A program made the translations under genes and the position numbers. Shown one piece after another: positions 7,918 through 15,886 of a stretch of 64,000 nucleotides of DNA. How positions within the stretch are numbered: the first letter of the stretch is position 1; every line of letters starts with the position of its first letter. Origin of the DNA: Candidatus Nitrosopelagicus brevis (GTDB lineage Archaea > Thermoproteota > Nitrososphaeria > Nitrososphaerales > Nitrosopumilaceae); contig NZ_CP007026.1 in the NCBI RefSeq assembly GCF_000812185.1, positions 681,222 to 745,221 on the forward strand, written 5' to 3'. The notes under the pieces were generated by a model. That model made no database searches. It saw only the letters and a list, made by a program, of their open reading frames with translations, and was not told the origin of the DNA.

Positions 7918-7935
7918 GTTTTTCAAAGAGGGTGC

Positions 7936-9075
7936 GTGACAGTAAAAAACATCACAGTTTTAGGTTCAGGAGTCATGGGACATGGAATTGCCCAAGTTTC
8001 AGCAACAGCCGGATATAATGTAGTATTACGAGACATCAAACAAGAATTTCTTGATAAAGCCATGGAGAAAATCAAATGGAGTTTAGATAAAATGGTCACA
8101 AAGGAAAAAATTTCAAAAGAAGAGGCAGATGGAATTTATTCAAGAATTACACCAATAGTAGATTTGAATGAAGCAGTCAAGGATGCTGAAATGGTAATAG
8201 AAGTGGTGCCAGAAATAATGGATCTGAAAAAACAGGTTTATGCAGAATTAGACAAGGCTGCAAAACCAGAAGTAATCTTTGCATCAAATACAAGCACATT
8301 ACCAATCACAGAAATTGCAAATACAACAAGTAGACCTGAGAAATTTATTGGGATTCATTTCTTCAACCCACCACAATTAATGAAATTAGTTGAAGTTATT
8401 CCTGGTGAAAAAACAGCACAAGAGATAACAGAATTGACACAAGAATTTGTAAAATCAGTAAATAAACAAGCCGTGTTATGTAGAAAAGATGTACCAGGAT
8501 TTATCATCAATAGATTATTCATTCCAATGGTTCACGAAGCGTGTTATCTACAAGATAGAACTAATGCAACTTTAGAAGAGATAGATTCTGCAGTGAAATT
8601 CAAGTTAGGTTTTCCAATGGGAATTTTTGAATTAGCAGACTTTACAGGAATGGATGTAATCCATAAAGCAACAGTCGAGATGCATCTACGAGATAAAAAA
8701 GTAATCAATCCACATAAAACAGTAGAAAAAATGTTTGATGAGAAAAAATTAGGTCAAAAATCAGGAGAGGGCTATTACAAATACTCAGATGACAAATATG
8801 AAAGAGTAGAATTATCTGAAGAATTAGCTGAGAAATGTAATCCTATTCAACTTGTTGCCAATATTCTAAACAATGCAGCTTGGTTAATTACAAATGGCGC
8901 AAGTGACATTGAAGAAATTGAAAAAGCATGTAAACTTGGATTGGGATTGAAAAAACCATTATTTGAAACTGCAAAAGAAATTGGTATCAAAAACATCGTA
9001 GATGAATTAAACAAATTAGCAGAAGAACATGGTGAATTTTACAAACCAGACCCACTTTTAGAATCTATGATTTAG
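7936..9075 (+). CDS. 3-hydroxyacyl-CoA (3-hydroxybutyryl-CoA) dehydrogenase
   Basis: About 379 residues. An N-terminal Rossmann domain carries GSGVMGHGIAQ. The catalytic region is FIGIHFFNPPQLMKLVEVIPG with the family's His. Two copies of the helical C-terminal dimerisation domain follow (about 185-280 and 300-372). It oxidises 3-hydroxybutyryl-CoA to acetoacetyl-CoA with NAD. In Nitrosopumilus an enzyme of this type works in the 3-hydroxypropionate/4-hydroxybutyrate cycle, and I infer the same role here. Unlike bacterial FadB it has no crotonase domain. The GTG start at 7936 is preferred on promoter spacing; the ATG at 7915 would add seven residues with no family counterpart. Confidence 0.88.
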   Translation: MTVKNITVLGSGVMGHGIAQVSATAGYNVVLRDIKQEFLDKAMEKIKWSLDKMVTKEKISKEEADGIYSRITPIVDLNEAVKDAEMVIEVVPEIMDLKKQVYAELDKAAKPEVIFASNTSTLPITEIANTTSRPEKFIGIHFFNPPQLMKLVEVIPGEKTAQEITELTQEFVKSVNKQAVLCRKDVPGFIINRLFIPMVHEACYLQDRTNATLEEIDSAVKFKLGFPMGIFELADFTGMDVIHKATVEMHLRDKKVINPHKTVEKMFDEKKLGQKSGEGYYKYSDDKYERVELSEELAEKCNPIQLVANILNNAAWLITNGASDIEEIEKACKLGLGLKKPLFETAKEIGIKNIVDELNKLAEEHGEFYKPDPLLESMI

Positions 9076-9574
9076 TTTGTTCTAAAATATAATCAACTGC
9101 ATCTTTTGGAGAATCAAATCCAATGATTTTTACATTTTCTCTATGATCTAAATATTGATCAGCGTATTTGGTGGCCATTCCACCAGAATTTTTGATAGTT
9201 GCAATTGGTTTTTTGTACATGTATGCGGCACAAATTTCTGATAAAGTACCAGAGCCACCACCTACAACTATTACACCATCTGCAGATAATGCATTTAGAA
9301 AGTCTCTAGATAATCCCATTCCAGAAGGAATTACAATATCACAGAACTCATTTGCAAGAGAAGCATCATCTTGGGGAATAATTCCAATTGTTAAGCCTCC
9401 ACCGTCTTTTGCACCGTGAGATGCAGCCTTCATCACACCTCCTAATCCTCCAGTGATCAAAACAGAGTTTGATTCTGCTACATGTTTTCCTGCATCATAC
9501 GCAGTTTTTTCAAGTTCAGGAGTACAGCCGTTGTCATTATTTCCAATAATTAAGATCTGACGCATCTTTGCCAT
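9065..9574 (-). CDS. LOG-like / TIGR00725-type Rossmann protein
   Basis: A 169-residue protein of the lysine-decarboxylase-like superfamily. It shows the glycine-rich motifs of the fold: SVLITGGLGGVMKAASHGA (near 42-60) and VIVVGGGSGTLSEICAAY (near 100-117). The latter is the PGGxGTxxE motif with V-G-G-G-S-G in place. Relatives include cytokinin-activating LOG and molybdenum-cofactor-carrier-like proteins that bind or hydrolyse nucleotides. The precise substrate cannot be decided. Its 3' end overlaps that of the dehydrogenase by 11 bp. Confidence 0.75.
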   Translation of the reverse strand: MAKMRQILIIGNNDNGCTPELEKTAYDAGKHVAESNSVLITGGLGGVMKAASHGAKDGGGLTIGIIPQDDASLANEFCDIVIPSGMGLSRDFLNALSADGVIVVGGGSGTLSEICAAYMYKKPIATIKNSGGMATKYADQYLDHRENVKIIGFDSPKDAVDYILEQTKS

Positions 9575-9643
9575 ACCATAATATCATACGTACATAATAT
9601 AACTGAAAAAATAAGCAAGGTTTAAAACAAAAAGGAAAATTCA

Positions 9644-9775
9644 ATGAATATGGATAAACGTTCAATGCCAGTATGCTTTACTAACGAGCAATACAAAAAG
9701 ATCGAAGAAATTGCCAAGAAAAAAGGCATGCTAAACTCTAGTCAAGGTTTGGAAAAATTACTATCAGAACTCTAA
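9644..9775 (+). CDS. 43-residue ribbon-helix-helix protein
   Basis: Reads MNMDKRSMPVCFTNEQYKK, then IEEIAKKKGMLNSSQGLEKLL. A short strand (SMPVCFT), a helix (NEQYKKIEEIAKKKG) and a second helix (SSQGLEKLLSEL) are the order of an RHH/MetJ-Arc DNA-binding domain, which works as a dimer. A tttaaaac box at 9621-9628 lies 25 bp before the second ATG (9650), so translation may begin there on a leaderless message, giving 41 residues. Probably a small transcription factor. Confidence 0.6.
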   Translation: MNMDKRSMPVCFTNEQYKKIEEIAKKKGMLNSSQGLEKLLSEL

Positions 9776-9834
9776 ACCAAGAAACTCTTTTTCTCATTTT
9801 ATAATTTAATTAGATCTCCATTTTATCATTCAGT

Positions 9835-10245
9835 ATGGGATTGTTTAGCAAAAAACCTGCCATTTGCACAGTTTGTAAAAAGGAAACCAAACACAAGCAC
9901 AAGGCAAAAAAAGAATGGTATGTAGAATCACCACTTTGTGGAGATTGCTATATGGATAAGATGAAGGAATCTTATGATTCAAACATCAAAGCAAAATGCG
10001 TAGTTTGTGGAAAACAAAGTAAGATTACTGATTTATGGGAACCAAGATGGCAATGGGACATGAAAGGATTACTTTGTAAGACATGCTTTGATAATAAAGA
10101 GGCGGATTTTAAGACAAAAAAAGAATTTTGTGTTTTATGTAATAAAAAAATGGGATTTATCAGATATAACCCAAAACCAGAATGGAAAATCAAAGGCCAG
10201 CTATGTAGGGTATGCTGGGACGAACAAAAAGCAAAAAATAGTTGA
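9835..10245 (+). CDS. multi-CxxC zinc-ribbon protein
   Basis: 136 residues containing three successive zinc-ribbon-like units. Each has an initial C-x2-C (ICTVC, KCVVC, FCVLC) and a later C-x2-C (LCGDC, LCKTC, LCRVC), with a Trp-rich stretch between them (KKEWYVESP, PRWQWDMKG, KPEWKIKG). The regularity shows threefold internal duplication of about 45 residues. N-terminus MGLFSKKPAIC shares the MGLFxKK start noted elsewhere. Role unknown; the fold suggests a structural metal and protein or nucleic-acid contacts. The next zinc-finger gene starts one base after this stop. Confidence 0.7.
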   Translation: MGLFSKKPAICTVCKKETKHKHKAKKEWYVESPLCGDCYMDKMKESYDSNIKAKCVVCGKQSKITDLWEPRWQWDMKGLLCKTCFDNKEADFKTKKEFCVLCNKKMGFIRYNPKPEWKIKGQLCRVCWDEQKAKNS

Positions 10246-10246
10246 A

Positions 10247-10447
10247 ATGAAATTTTTTGCAAAAATTCCATGTGAGAAATGTGATTTAAAATTTAAGAGT
10301 CAAGAAGAATTAATGCAACATCTTCAGATTACACATTTCAAAGATTTACCTTACGATTGTAAGGAATGCGGAGAAAATTTTTCCAATATGGAAGATATGA
10401 GAACTCATTTACAAAGAAAACATAGTTACAAAAAGGATAGAATTTAG
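10247..10447 (+). CDS. two-finger C2H2 zinc-finger protein
   Basis: 66 residues from ATG 10247, one base after the previous stop, so likely cotranscribed and coupled. Finger 1: CEKC, then LMQHLQITH. Finger 2: CKEC, then MRTHLQRKH. Both fit C-x2-C-x(12)-H-x(3,4)-H with hydrophobic core residues. A longer frame starting upstream would overlap the preceding gene by 158 bp and is rejected. Its stop overlaps the convergent rpo12 stop by 4 bp. Probably a nucleic-acid-binding protein. Confidence 0.75.
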   Translation: MKFFAKIPCEKCDLKFKSQEELMQHLQITHFKDLPYDCKECGENFSNMEDMRTHLQRKHSYKKDRI

Positions 10448-10653
10448 ATAGCGTTTACGTTTCTGACCAGGCCAGGTCTTTTCTTAGTAAATACTCTGAA
10501 ACCACAAATGCACTTAATTTCAGGAAGTCTTGCTAATTCTTCCAAAGCAGTTTCATGACCACATCTCATACATTTGTAAAATACATCAAATTTTTCTTGA
10601 GAAAATGATTCTTCAAAATTCTCTTCAGACATGTTGCTAATCACAGACTCCAT
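10444..10653 (-). CDS. rpo12: RNA polymerase subunit Rpo12 (RpoP)
   Basis: 69 residues. The core FYKCMRCGHETALEELAR, then IKCICGFRVFTKKRPG and a final AI, matches the zinc-ribbon Rpb12/RpoP subunit that joins Rpo3 and Rpo10 in polymerase assembly. The zinc ligands are C-x2-C near 28-31 and C-x-C near 48-50, tighter than the usual C-x2-C in the second knuckle. The N-terminal 20 residues are extra to the family core, so an inner ATG at 10632 is possible. It follows rps10 by 14 bp and tuf, forming a translation/transcription operon. Confidence 0.85.
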   Translation of the reverse strand: MESVISNMSEENFEESFSQEKFDVFYKCMRCGHETALEELARLPEIKCICGFRVFTKKRPGLVRNVNAI

Positions 10654-10667
10654 AATAAAAGGCTAAG

Positions 10668-10976
10668 TTATTTTAGAGATAACTCGATGTAGACGTCATC
10701 AGGGATTTTTAGACGCATTAGTTGTCTTATTGCCTTATCGTCAGCATTAAGATCAATAATTCGTCTGTGCATACGCATTTCCCATTTTTCATATGTTTCA
10801 GTTCCGCTTCCACATGGGGATTTTCTAGTGACAACATTAAGACGTTTAACAGGAAGTGGAGTTGGACCTTTTACTTTGACACCAGTTTTTTTACCAATGC
10901 CCATAATTTCATCACATACGCCACCGAGCTTCAAAAGACTTGTACTGGTTAGTTTAATGCGAGCATTTTGAGCCAT
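10668..10976 (-). CDS. rps10: 30S ribosomal protein S10
   Basis: 102 residues matching archaeal uS10: ARIKLTSTSLLKLGGVCDEI at the start, then GPTPLPVKRLNVVTRKSPCG, and MRMHRRIIDLNADDKAI at the C-terminal end. It contributes to the 30S head. Located 13 bp after tuf, the tuf-rps10 arrangement conserved across archaea, and followed by rpo12. Confidence 0.95.
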   Translation of the reverse strand: MAQNARIKLTSTSLLKLGGVCDEIMGIGKKTGVKVKGPTPLPVKRLNVVTRKSPCGSGTETYEKWEMRMHRRIIDLNADDKAIRQLMRLKIPDDVYIELSLK

Positions 10977-10989
10977 AATGACTCTTTCT

Positions 10990-12288
10990 CTAAGGTGTGT
11001 GTGCTTCTGTAATTTCTTTTACAACACCGGCTGCAATTGTTGCACCCATGTCTCTTAATGCAAATCTGCCCATTTCAGGGAATTCTTGGAAAGTTTCAAT
11101 TGGTGTTGGTCTTACAGGTCTAATTTTGACAATTGCAGAATCACCAACTTTAAGGAATTTTGGATTTTCTTCATCCATTGCACCAGTCTGTGGATTAATT
11201 TTTCCTAGGAACTCGGTGATTGTTGCTGCAACTTGTGCTGTGTGAGCATGCATTACAGGTGTGTAACCTGGTGCGATTGCAGTTGGATGATGAATAACGA
11301 TAATTTGTGCTTTGAATTCTTTTGCTACTGCTGGAGGTGCGTCAGGAGTTCCCAAAACATCTCCACGTTTGATATCTTTCTTTTCAATTCCTCTCAAGTT
11401 GAAACCAATGTTATCACCTGCTTCAGCACTTGGAAGTTCTGCATGATGGGATTCAATAGATTTAATCTCACCTTGTGCGCCAGATGGCATAACTACAATT
11501 TTTTGTCCTGGTTTCATCAATCCGGTTTCGACACGTCCTACTGGAACGGTTCCTACACCAGTGATTGAATAAACATCTTGAATTGGAAGTCTTAATGGTT
11601 TACCTGTTGGTTTTTCAGGAGCAGTGAAATCATCAAATGCTTCTAAAAGTGTTTTACCGGAATACCAACCCATGTTTTCAGATTTTTTAACTAGGTTGTC
11701 ACCTTTCCATCCAGATACTGGGATGAATGGTACTTCATCTGGTTTGTAACCACATGATTTGATTAGTCCTTTACCTTTCTCTACTGCTGCTTTGTATGCA
11801 TCTTCAGCAAAGTTACTATCATCCATTTTGTTAATTGCAACAATAATTTGACCTACACCGAGTGTTTTTAGTAAGAAAGCATGTTCACGTGCTTGTCCAC
11901 CAGGTGCAATTGCGGTATCAGTTTCACCAGGTTTTGCAGACAATACAAGAACTGCACAATCAGCTTCTGAAGCACCAGTAATCATGTTTTTGATAAAGTC
12001 TCTGTGTCCAGGAGCGTCGATTAATGTATAATTGAATTTTGGGGTTTCGAATTTTTGGAAAGCAAGGTCAATAGTAATACCTCTTTCTCTTTCGTCTTTG
12101 ATGTTATCCATAACCCAAGCATACTTGAAGGTATCACCCTTTCCAGTTTTCTCAGATTCAGCAGCATGAGCATCAATTGTTCTTTGGTCAACTACACCAA
12201 GATCCATCAAAAAGTGACCCATTGTTGTGGACTTACCATTATCAATGTGTCCTGTGATAATCATGTTCAGGTGTGGTTTGTCTGCCAT
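10990..12288 (-). CDS. tuf: translation elongation factor 1-alpha
   Basis: A 432-residue GTPase delivering aminoacyl-tRNA to the ribosome. G1 is GHIDNGKST (about 13-21), where most archaea and eukaryotes have His rather than Asn before GKS. The switch II box is DAPGHRDFIKNM, G4 is NKMD and the three-domain length is normal. Domain II begins near LPIQDVYSITGVGTVPVGRV. A TATA-like TTATAAA on the minus strand (12311-12317) lies about 26 bp before the ATG, fitting a leaderless, strongly expressed operon with rps10 and rpo12. Confidence 0.97.
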   Translation of the reverse strand: MADKPHLNMIITGHIDNGKSTTMGHFLMDLGVVDQRTIDAHAAESEKTGKGDTFKYAWVMDNIKDERERGITIDLAFQKFETPKFNYTLIDAPGHRDFIKNMITGASEADCAVLVLSAKPGETDTAIAPGGQAREHAFLLKTLGVGQIIVAINKMDDSNFAEDAYKAAVEKGKGLIKSCGYKPDEVPFIPVSGWKGDNLVKKSENMGWYSGKTLLEAFDDFTAPEKPTGKPLRLPIQDVYSITGVGTVPVGRVETGLMKPGQKIVVMPSGAQGEIKSIESHHAELPSAEAGDNIGFNLRGIEKKDIKRGDVLGTPDAPPAVAKEFKAQIIVIHHPTAIAPGYTPVMHAHTAQVAATITEFLGKINPQTGAMDEENPKFLKVGDSAIVKIRPVRPTPIETFQEFPEMGRFALRDMGATIAAGVVKEITEAHTP

Positions 12289-12301
12289 GAGAAATTCTCA
12301 T
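12287..12301. repeat. perfect inverted repeat over the tuf start
   Basis: ATGAGAA-A-TTCTCAT is a perfect 7-bp inverted repeat between the tuf TATA box and its start codon, overlapping the first bases of the gene. It could be a protein-binding site, or coincidence. Confidence 0.35.
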
Positions 12302-12424
12302 TATATGGTCTTTATAATCATTTTGATTTTTTGCATTTTTTTCTATCTTTTTTTGAAATTTTTAGATCACAGAAATTTGCGGTCTTAACATATACTATAA
12401 ATCAAAGAAGAAAAAATCGTTAGT
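12302..12424. promoter_or_regulatory. divergent promoter region of tuf and fbp
   Basis: Contains TTATAAA on the minus strand (12311-12317) for tuf and actataaatc on the plus strand (12394-12403) about 26 bp before the fbp ATG. Both spacings predict leaderless transcripts. T-rich DNA lies between them. No other feature seen. Confidence 0.6.
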
Positions 12425-13561
12425 ATGAAAATTACAGTATCAGTAATCAAAGCAGATGTCGGAGGTATTGGAGGACATACAAGACCTAGCGACAATTTGA
12501 TTCAAGCAGTTAGAGATACTGTTAACGCATCATCAGATCTATTGATTGATCATTATATCGGATATTGTGGAGACGACGTACACATTGTCATGAGTCATAC
12601 ACATGGAGTGGATAATGAAAAAATTCACAAGTTAGCATATGACGCGTTTGTTGCAGGAACTGCAGTCGCAAAGAATGAAGGGCTATATGGTGCAGGTCAA
12701 GATTTGTTAAAAGATTCTTTTTCAGGAAATGTAAAAGGAATGGGACCAGGAGTAGCAGAATTAGAATTTGAAGAAAGACCTAACGAAGCATTTACAGTTT
12801 TTGCAGCAGACAAAACTGAGCCAGGATGTTTCAACTATCCAATGTATAGATTATTTGTAGACGCATTAAGTAACACAGGATTAATTGTAAACAAATCACT
12901 TGCAAAAGGAGTTGACTTTCACATAATGGATGTAGAAGAGGCAACCATTGCAAAATTATCATTATGGCAAGATAAACCAGTTTTAGAAGCTGCGTTAATG
13001 TATCCGGGAAGATATGTTATTTCATCAATTACTACAAAAGATGGAGAACCAATCATGGATGCATCGACAGATAGACTGCACAACATTGCAGGAACTTATG
13101 TTGGAAAAGATGATCCAGTTTGTATTGTAAGAACACAAAAAATGTTCCCAGCAACAGAAGAAGCAGGAAGTGTTTTTAACAATCCACATTATGTTGCAGG
13201 AAACACAAGAGGAAGTCACAACATGCCTCTAATGCCTGTTAAACTAAACTCTGCTGCAACAATTAATTTCTGTATTCCAATCGTACAATCACTAGTATTC
13301 AGTATGCATGATGGAAAGTTTACAGGTCCATTTGATGGATTCTCAACACCGGACTGGGATTATGTAAGAGAACAAGCAACAATCAAAGCACTAGCAATAA
13401 GAAGTCAAGGATTCATTCATCCAGCAACACTTGTTCCAGATGAATTAGAATATGCAGAAGGATACAAAGATGTCATGACAGGACTAAAAGAAAAAATGGT
13501 TCCAATGGACTCAAAATCAGATACTAGTGAAAGAAAAGAAAATTACGAAGATCCAGACTAG
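12425..13561 (+). CDS. fbp: fructose-1,6-bisphosphate aldolase/phosphatase
   Basis: A 378-residue type V bifunctional enzyme that condenses DHAP and GAP and then dephosphorylates FBP to fructose 6-phosphate, making gluconeogenesis effectively one-way. Start MKITVSVIKADVGGIGGHT carries the family's N-terminal metal-binding Asp and His; GRYVISSITTKDGEP and GTYVGKDDPVCIVRTQKMFP hold active-site Tyr and Lys residues. In Thaumarchaeota it supplies hexose from fixed carbon. Monocistronic, with its own promoter. Full length for the family (about 380). Confidence 0.95.
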   Translation: MKITVSVIKADVGGIGGHTRPSDNLIQAVRDTVNASSDLLIDHYIGYCGDDVHIVMSHTHGVDNEKIHKLAYDAFVAGTAVAKNEGLYGAGQDLLKDSFSGNVKGMGPGVAELEFEERPNEAFTVFAADKTEPGCFNYPMYRLFVDALSNTGLIVNKSLAKGVDFHIMDVEEATIAKLSLWQDKPVLEAALMYPGRYVISSITTKDGEPIMDASTDRLHNIAGTYVGKDDPVCIVRTQKMFPATEEAGSVFNNPHYVAGNTRGSHNMPLMPVKLNSAATINFCIPIVQSLVFSMHDGKFTGPFDGFSTPDWDYVREQATIKALAIRSQGFIHPATLVPDELEYAEGYKDVMTGLKEKMVPMDSKSDTSERKENYEDPD

Positions 13562-13614
13562 AGATCTTAGATATTTTAAGCAAAGATTAAATCAATTGTT
13601 GTCGTAGTTAATCC

Positions 13615-14043
13615 ATGATTTCAAAATATGAATTTCAATTTTCATTCTTATCTCAAAGTGTAACAAAAATTGCAATGACAGTTGCAGCAATATTGACATT
13701 TTCACATATTGTAGTTCAACTATTCGGACAGACAATTCCAGATCTTTTCTGGCCAGTGTTCAAAGACATAGGAGCAGGATTTATCATATTTGCAGCATTT
13801 GCATTTGCTGTCGCATGGTTTCTAAAAGCAAGACCACACAATAGACCAAAACACTACTCAATAGTAGTATTTGATATTGATGGAAAAGAAACAGTTTTGC
13901 CAGGTATACGAACAGAATTTAGAAATCACGATGTGGCATGGAGTTTCATGAAACAGTACAAAGAGGCATATCCATTAAACAATTTTGCGCTAGTATCAGA
14001 CGTAAAAAAGGATCGAAAAAAAGTCATGTTCCGATACATCTAG
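13615..14043 (+). CDS. two-helix membrane protein of unknown function
   Basis: 142 residues with two hydrophobic segments, about 17-38 (KIAMTVAAILTFSHIVVQLF) and 50-70 (GAGFIIFAAFAFAVAWFLKA), joined by a short loop. A basic, soluble C-terminal domain includes HYSIVVFDIDGKETVLPGIR and a stretch of alternating charge. The C-terminal domain is probably cytoplasmic by the positive-inside rule (KARPHNRPKH after the second helix). No family recognised. Precedes the DNA ligase gene by 42 bp. Confidence 0.7.
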   Translation: MISKYEFQFSFLSQSVTKIAMTVAAILTFSHIVVQLFGQTIPDLFWPVFKDIGAGFIIFAAFAFAVAWFLKARPHNRPKHYSIVVFDIDGKETVLPGIRTEFRNHDVAWSFMKQYKEAYPLNNFALVSDVKKDRKKVMFRYI

Positions 14044-14085
14044 AACAAAAGTTAATCAAATAAACAAACAAAACTAAAACAATAC

Positions 14086-15843
14086 ATGAAATTTTCAATT
14101 ATTTCAGATGCATTCCAACAAATGGAAGCAACTACCAAAAGACTCGAGTTAACCGACATTCTTGTCAAACTAATACAAGAAATTCCAGAAGATGTAATTG
14201 CAAAAGCCATCTATTTGATACAAGGAAAACTGAGACCAAACTTTGAGGGTGTTGAACTTGGTATCGCAGAGAAACTTGTGATGAGAGCAATGTCAAAATC
14301 ATCAGGAATACCATTAAAAAAAATTGAAGACGATTATAACAAAGGTGGGGATTTAGGACAAACTGCAGAAAATATTTTACAGCAAAAAATTCAAACAACA
14401 TTTGCATCAGAAGTGATAACGTTAGAGAAGGTTTACGATACACTATTCAAAATTTCAAAATTAGAGGGAAAGGGCTCGCAGGAAATGAAAATGAAGTATG
14501 TTTCAAGTATGCTAAATGATGCAACTCCTCAAGAATCAAAATTTATTTTGAAGATTTTACTAGGAACGCTACGCCTAGGTATTGCAGAAAATACAGTCAT
14601 GGATGCATTAGCAATTGCATTTACCGGAAAAAAAGAAAATAGAGAAATTATTGAAAATGCATACAATGTCTCAAGCGATTTAGGAAAAGTTGCAGAAGTT
14701 ATTTCAACTAGAGGAGTTGAAGAGATTGAAAAATTTCAAATTAAATTATTCAGTCCAATTAGACCAATGCTAGCAGATAGAATAAAGAGCGGAGAAGAAA
14801 CAGTTGAAAAATTTCAAGAAAAGTTTGCTGCAGAATACAAATTAGATGGAGAGAGGGCACAGATACATAAACAAAAAGATAAGATAGAAATTTTTTCTAG
14901 GAGTTTAGAAATAATTACATCATATTATCCAGACATAGTTGAAAAAATTTCAAAACTAATTATTTCAGAAGATGTGATTTTGGAAGCAGAAGTAGTTGCA
15001 ATGAATTCAAATTCAGGAGATTTTTTACCATTTCAAGAATTAATGCATAGAAGAAGAAAATATGAAATTGAAGAGGCTGTAACAAAATATCCTATTACGG
15101 TTAATTTCTTTGATGTGTTATTTTCTGAGGGGAAAAATTGCATGGATATGAGATATGAAGAAAGAAGAGAGTTGTTGGAGAAAATTATCAAACAAGATGA
15201 TTTTGCCAGACTAATTCCAATGTCAATTATAGAAAGCAAAGAACAAGTTCTAGAAGTTTTAGAAAATTCAATAAATTCAGGATGTGAGGGATTAATGTTG
15301 AAACATCTGGATTCGACGTATCGAGCAGGAATTAGAGGAAGTAACTGGTTGAAGCTTAAAAGAGAATATCAGAATGAATTAGGAGATAGTCTTGATTTAG
15401 TAGTCGTTGGTGCATTTTTTGGTAAAGGTCGAAGAACCGGCAAGTATGGAACACTGTTACTATCTACTTACAATGATGAAGAAGATGTTTTTCCAAGTAT
15501 TTGTAAAGTTGGAACAGGATTTACAGATGAAAGTTTAGATCAATTATACCAAATTCTTTCACCTAAAGTCACTCTGAAAAAAAATCCAAGAATAGTTAGT
15601 GAAATGGAGGCAGACGTGTGGTTTGAACCAGAATTAGTTATAGAGATAGTCGCATCAGAAATTACACAAAGCCCAATCCATAAAACTGCGTTGGATAAAA
15701 TTAAAGAAGGTACAGGATTAGCATTACGATTTCCAAAATTTACAGGGAAAATTAGAACTGAGAAAAATTCAGAAGATGCATCAACAGACGAAGAAGTTAT
15801 CGCATTATACAAAGTCCAAAAAAAGACAGAAAATCAAGAGTGA
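14086..15843 (+). CDS. lig: ATP-dependent DNA ligase
   Basis: A 585-residue archaeal replicative ligase that seals nicks in Okazaki fragments and repair intermediates. An N-terminal helical DNA-binding domain (1-220) is followed by the nucleotidyltransferase domain with motif I EYKLDGERAQIH; Lys252 is the adenylation site. Further motifs are SRSLEIITSYYPD, VILEAEVVAMN, CEGLMLKHLDSTYRAG and NWLKLKREY. The OB domain follows, with a closing YKVQKK that may be a PCNA-interacting tail. Length and order match the archaeal family. Confidence 0.97.
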   Translation: MKFSIISDAFQQMEATTKRLELTDILVKLIQEIPEDVIAKAIYLIQGKLRPNFEGVELGIAEKLVMRAMSKSSGIPLKKIEDDYNKGGDLGQTAENILQQKIQTTFASEVITLEKVYDTLFKISKLEGKGSQEMKMKYVSSMLNDATPQESKFILKILLGTLRLGIAENTVMDALAIAFTGKKENREIIENAYNVSSDLGKVAEVISTRGVEEIEKFQIKLFSPIRPMLADRIKSGEETVEKFQEKFAAEYKLDGERAQIHKQKDKIEIFSRSLEIITSYYPDIVEKISKLIISEDVILEAEVVAMNSNSGDFLPFQELMHRRRKYEIEEAVTKYPITVNFFDVLFSEGKNCMDMRYEERRELLEKIIKQDDFARLIPMSIIESKEQVLEVLENSINSGCEGLMLKHLDSTYRAGIRGSNWLKLKREYQNELGDSLDLVVVGAFFGKGRRTGKYGTLLLSTYNDEEDVFPSICKVGTGFTDESLDQLYQILSPKVTLKKNPRIVSEMEADVWFEPELVIEIVASEITQSPIHKTALDKIKEGTGLALRFPKFTGKIRTEKNSEDASTDEEVIALYKVQKKTENQE

Positions 15844-15886
15844 CTTAAATTCATTTAACCAAGCCTTAATATTCAGTACGAAAGTT

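Noticed and set aside
7915-7935. ATG start for 3-hydroxyacyl-CoA dehydrogenase
   Set aside because: It lies within the TATA-like box and the extra residues have no family counterpart.
10088-10246. Upstream extension of the two-finger protein at 10247
   Set aside because: It runs inside the zinc-ribbon gene in another frame and adds no conserved sequence.
15776-15886. Upstream start of the PhoU-like gene
   Set aside because: It overlaps the end of the ligase gene; the later ATGs have a promoter-like box and match the usual family length.
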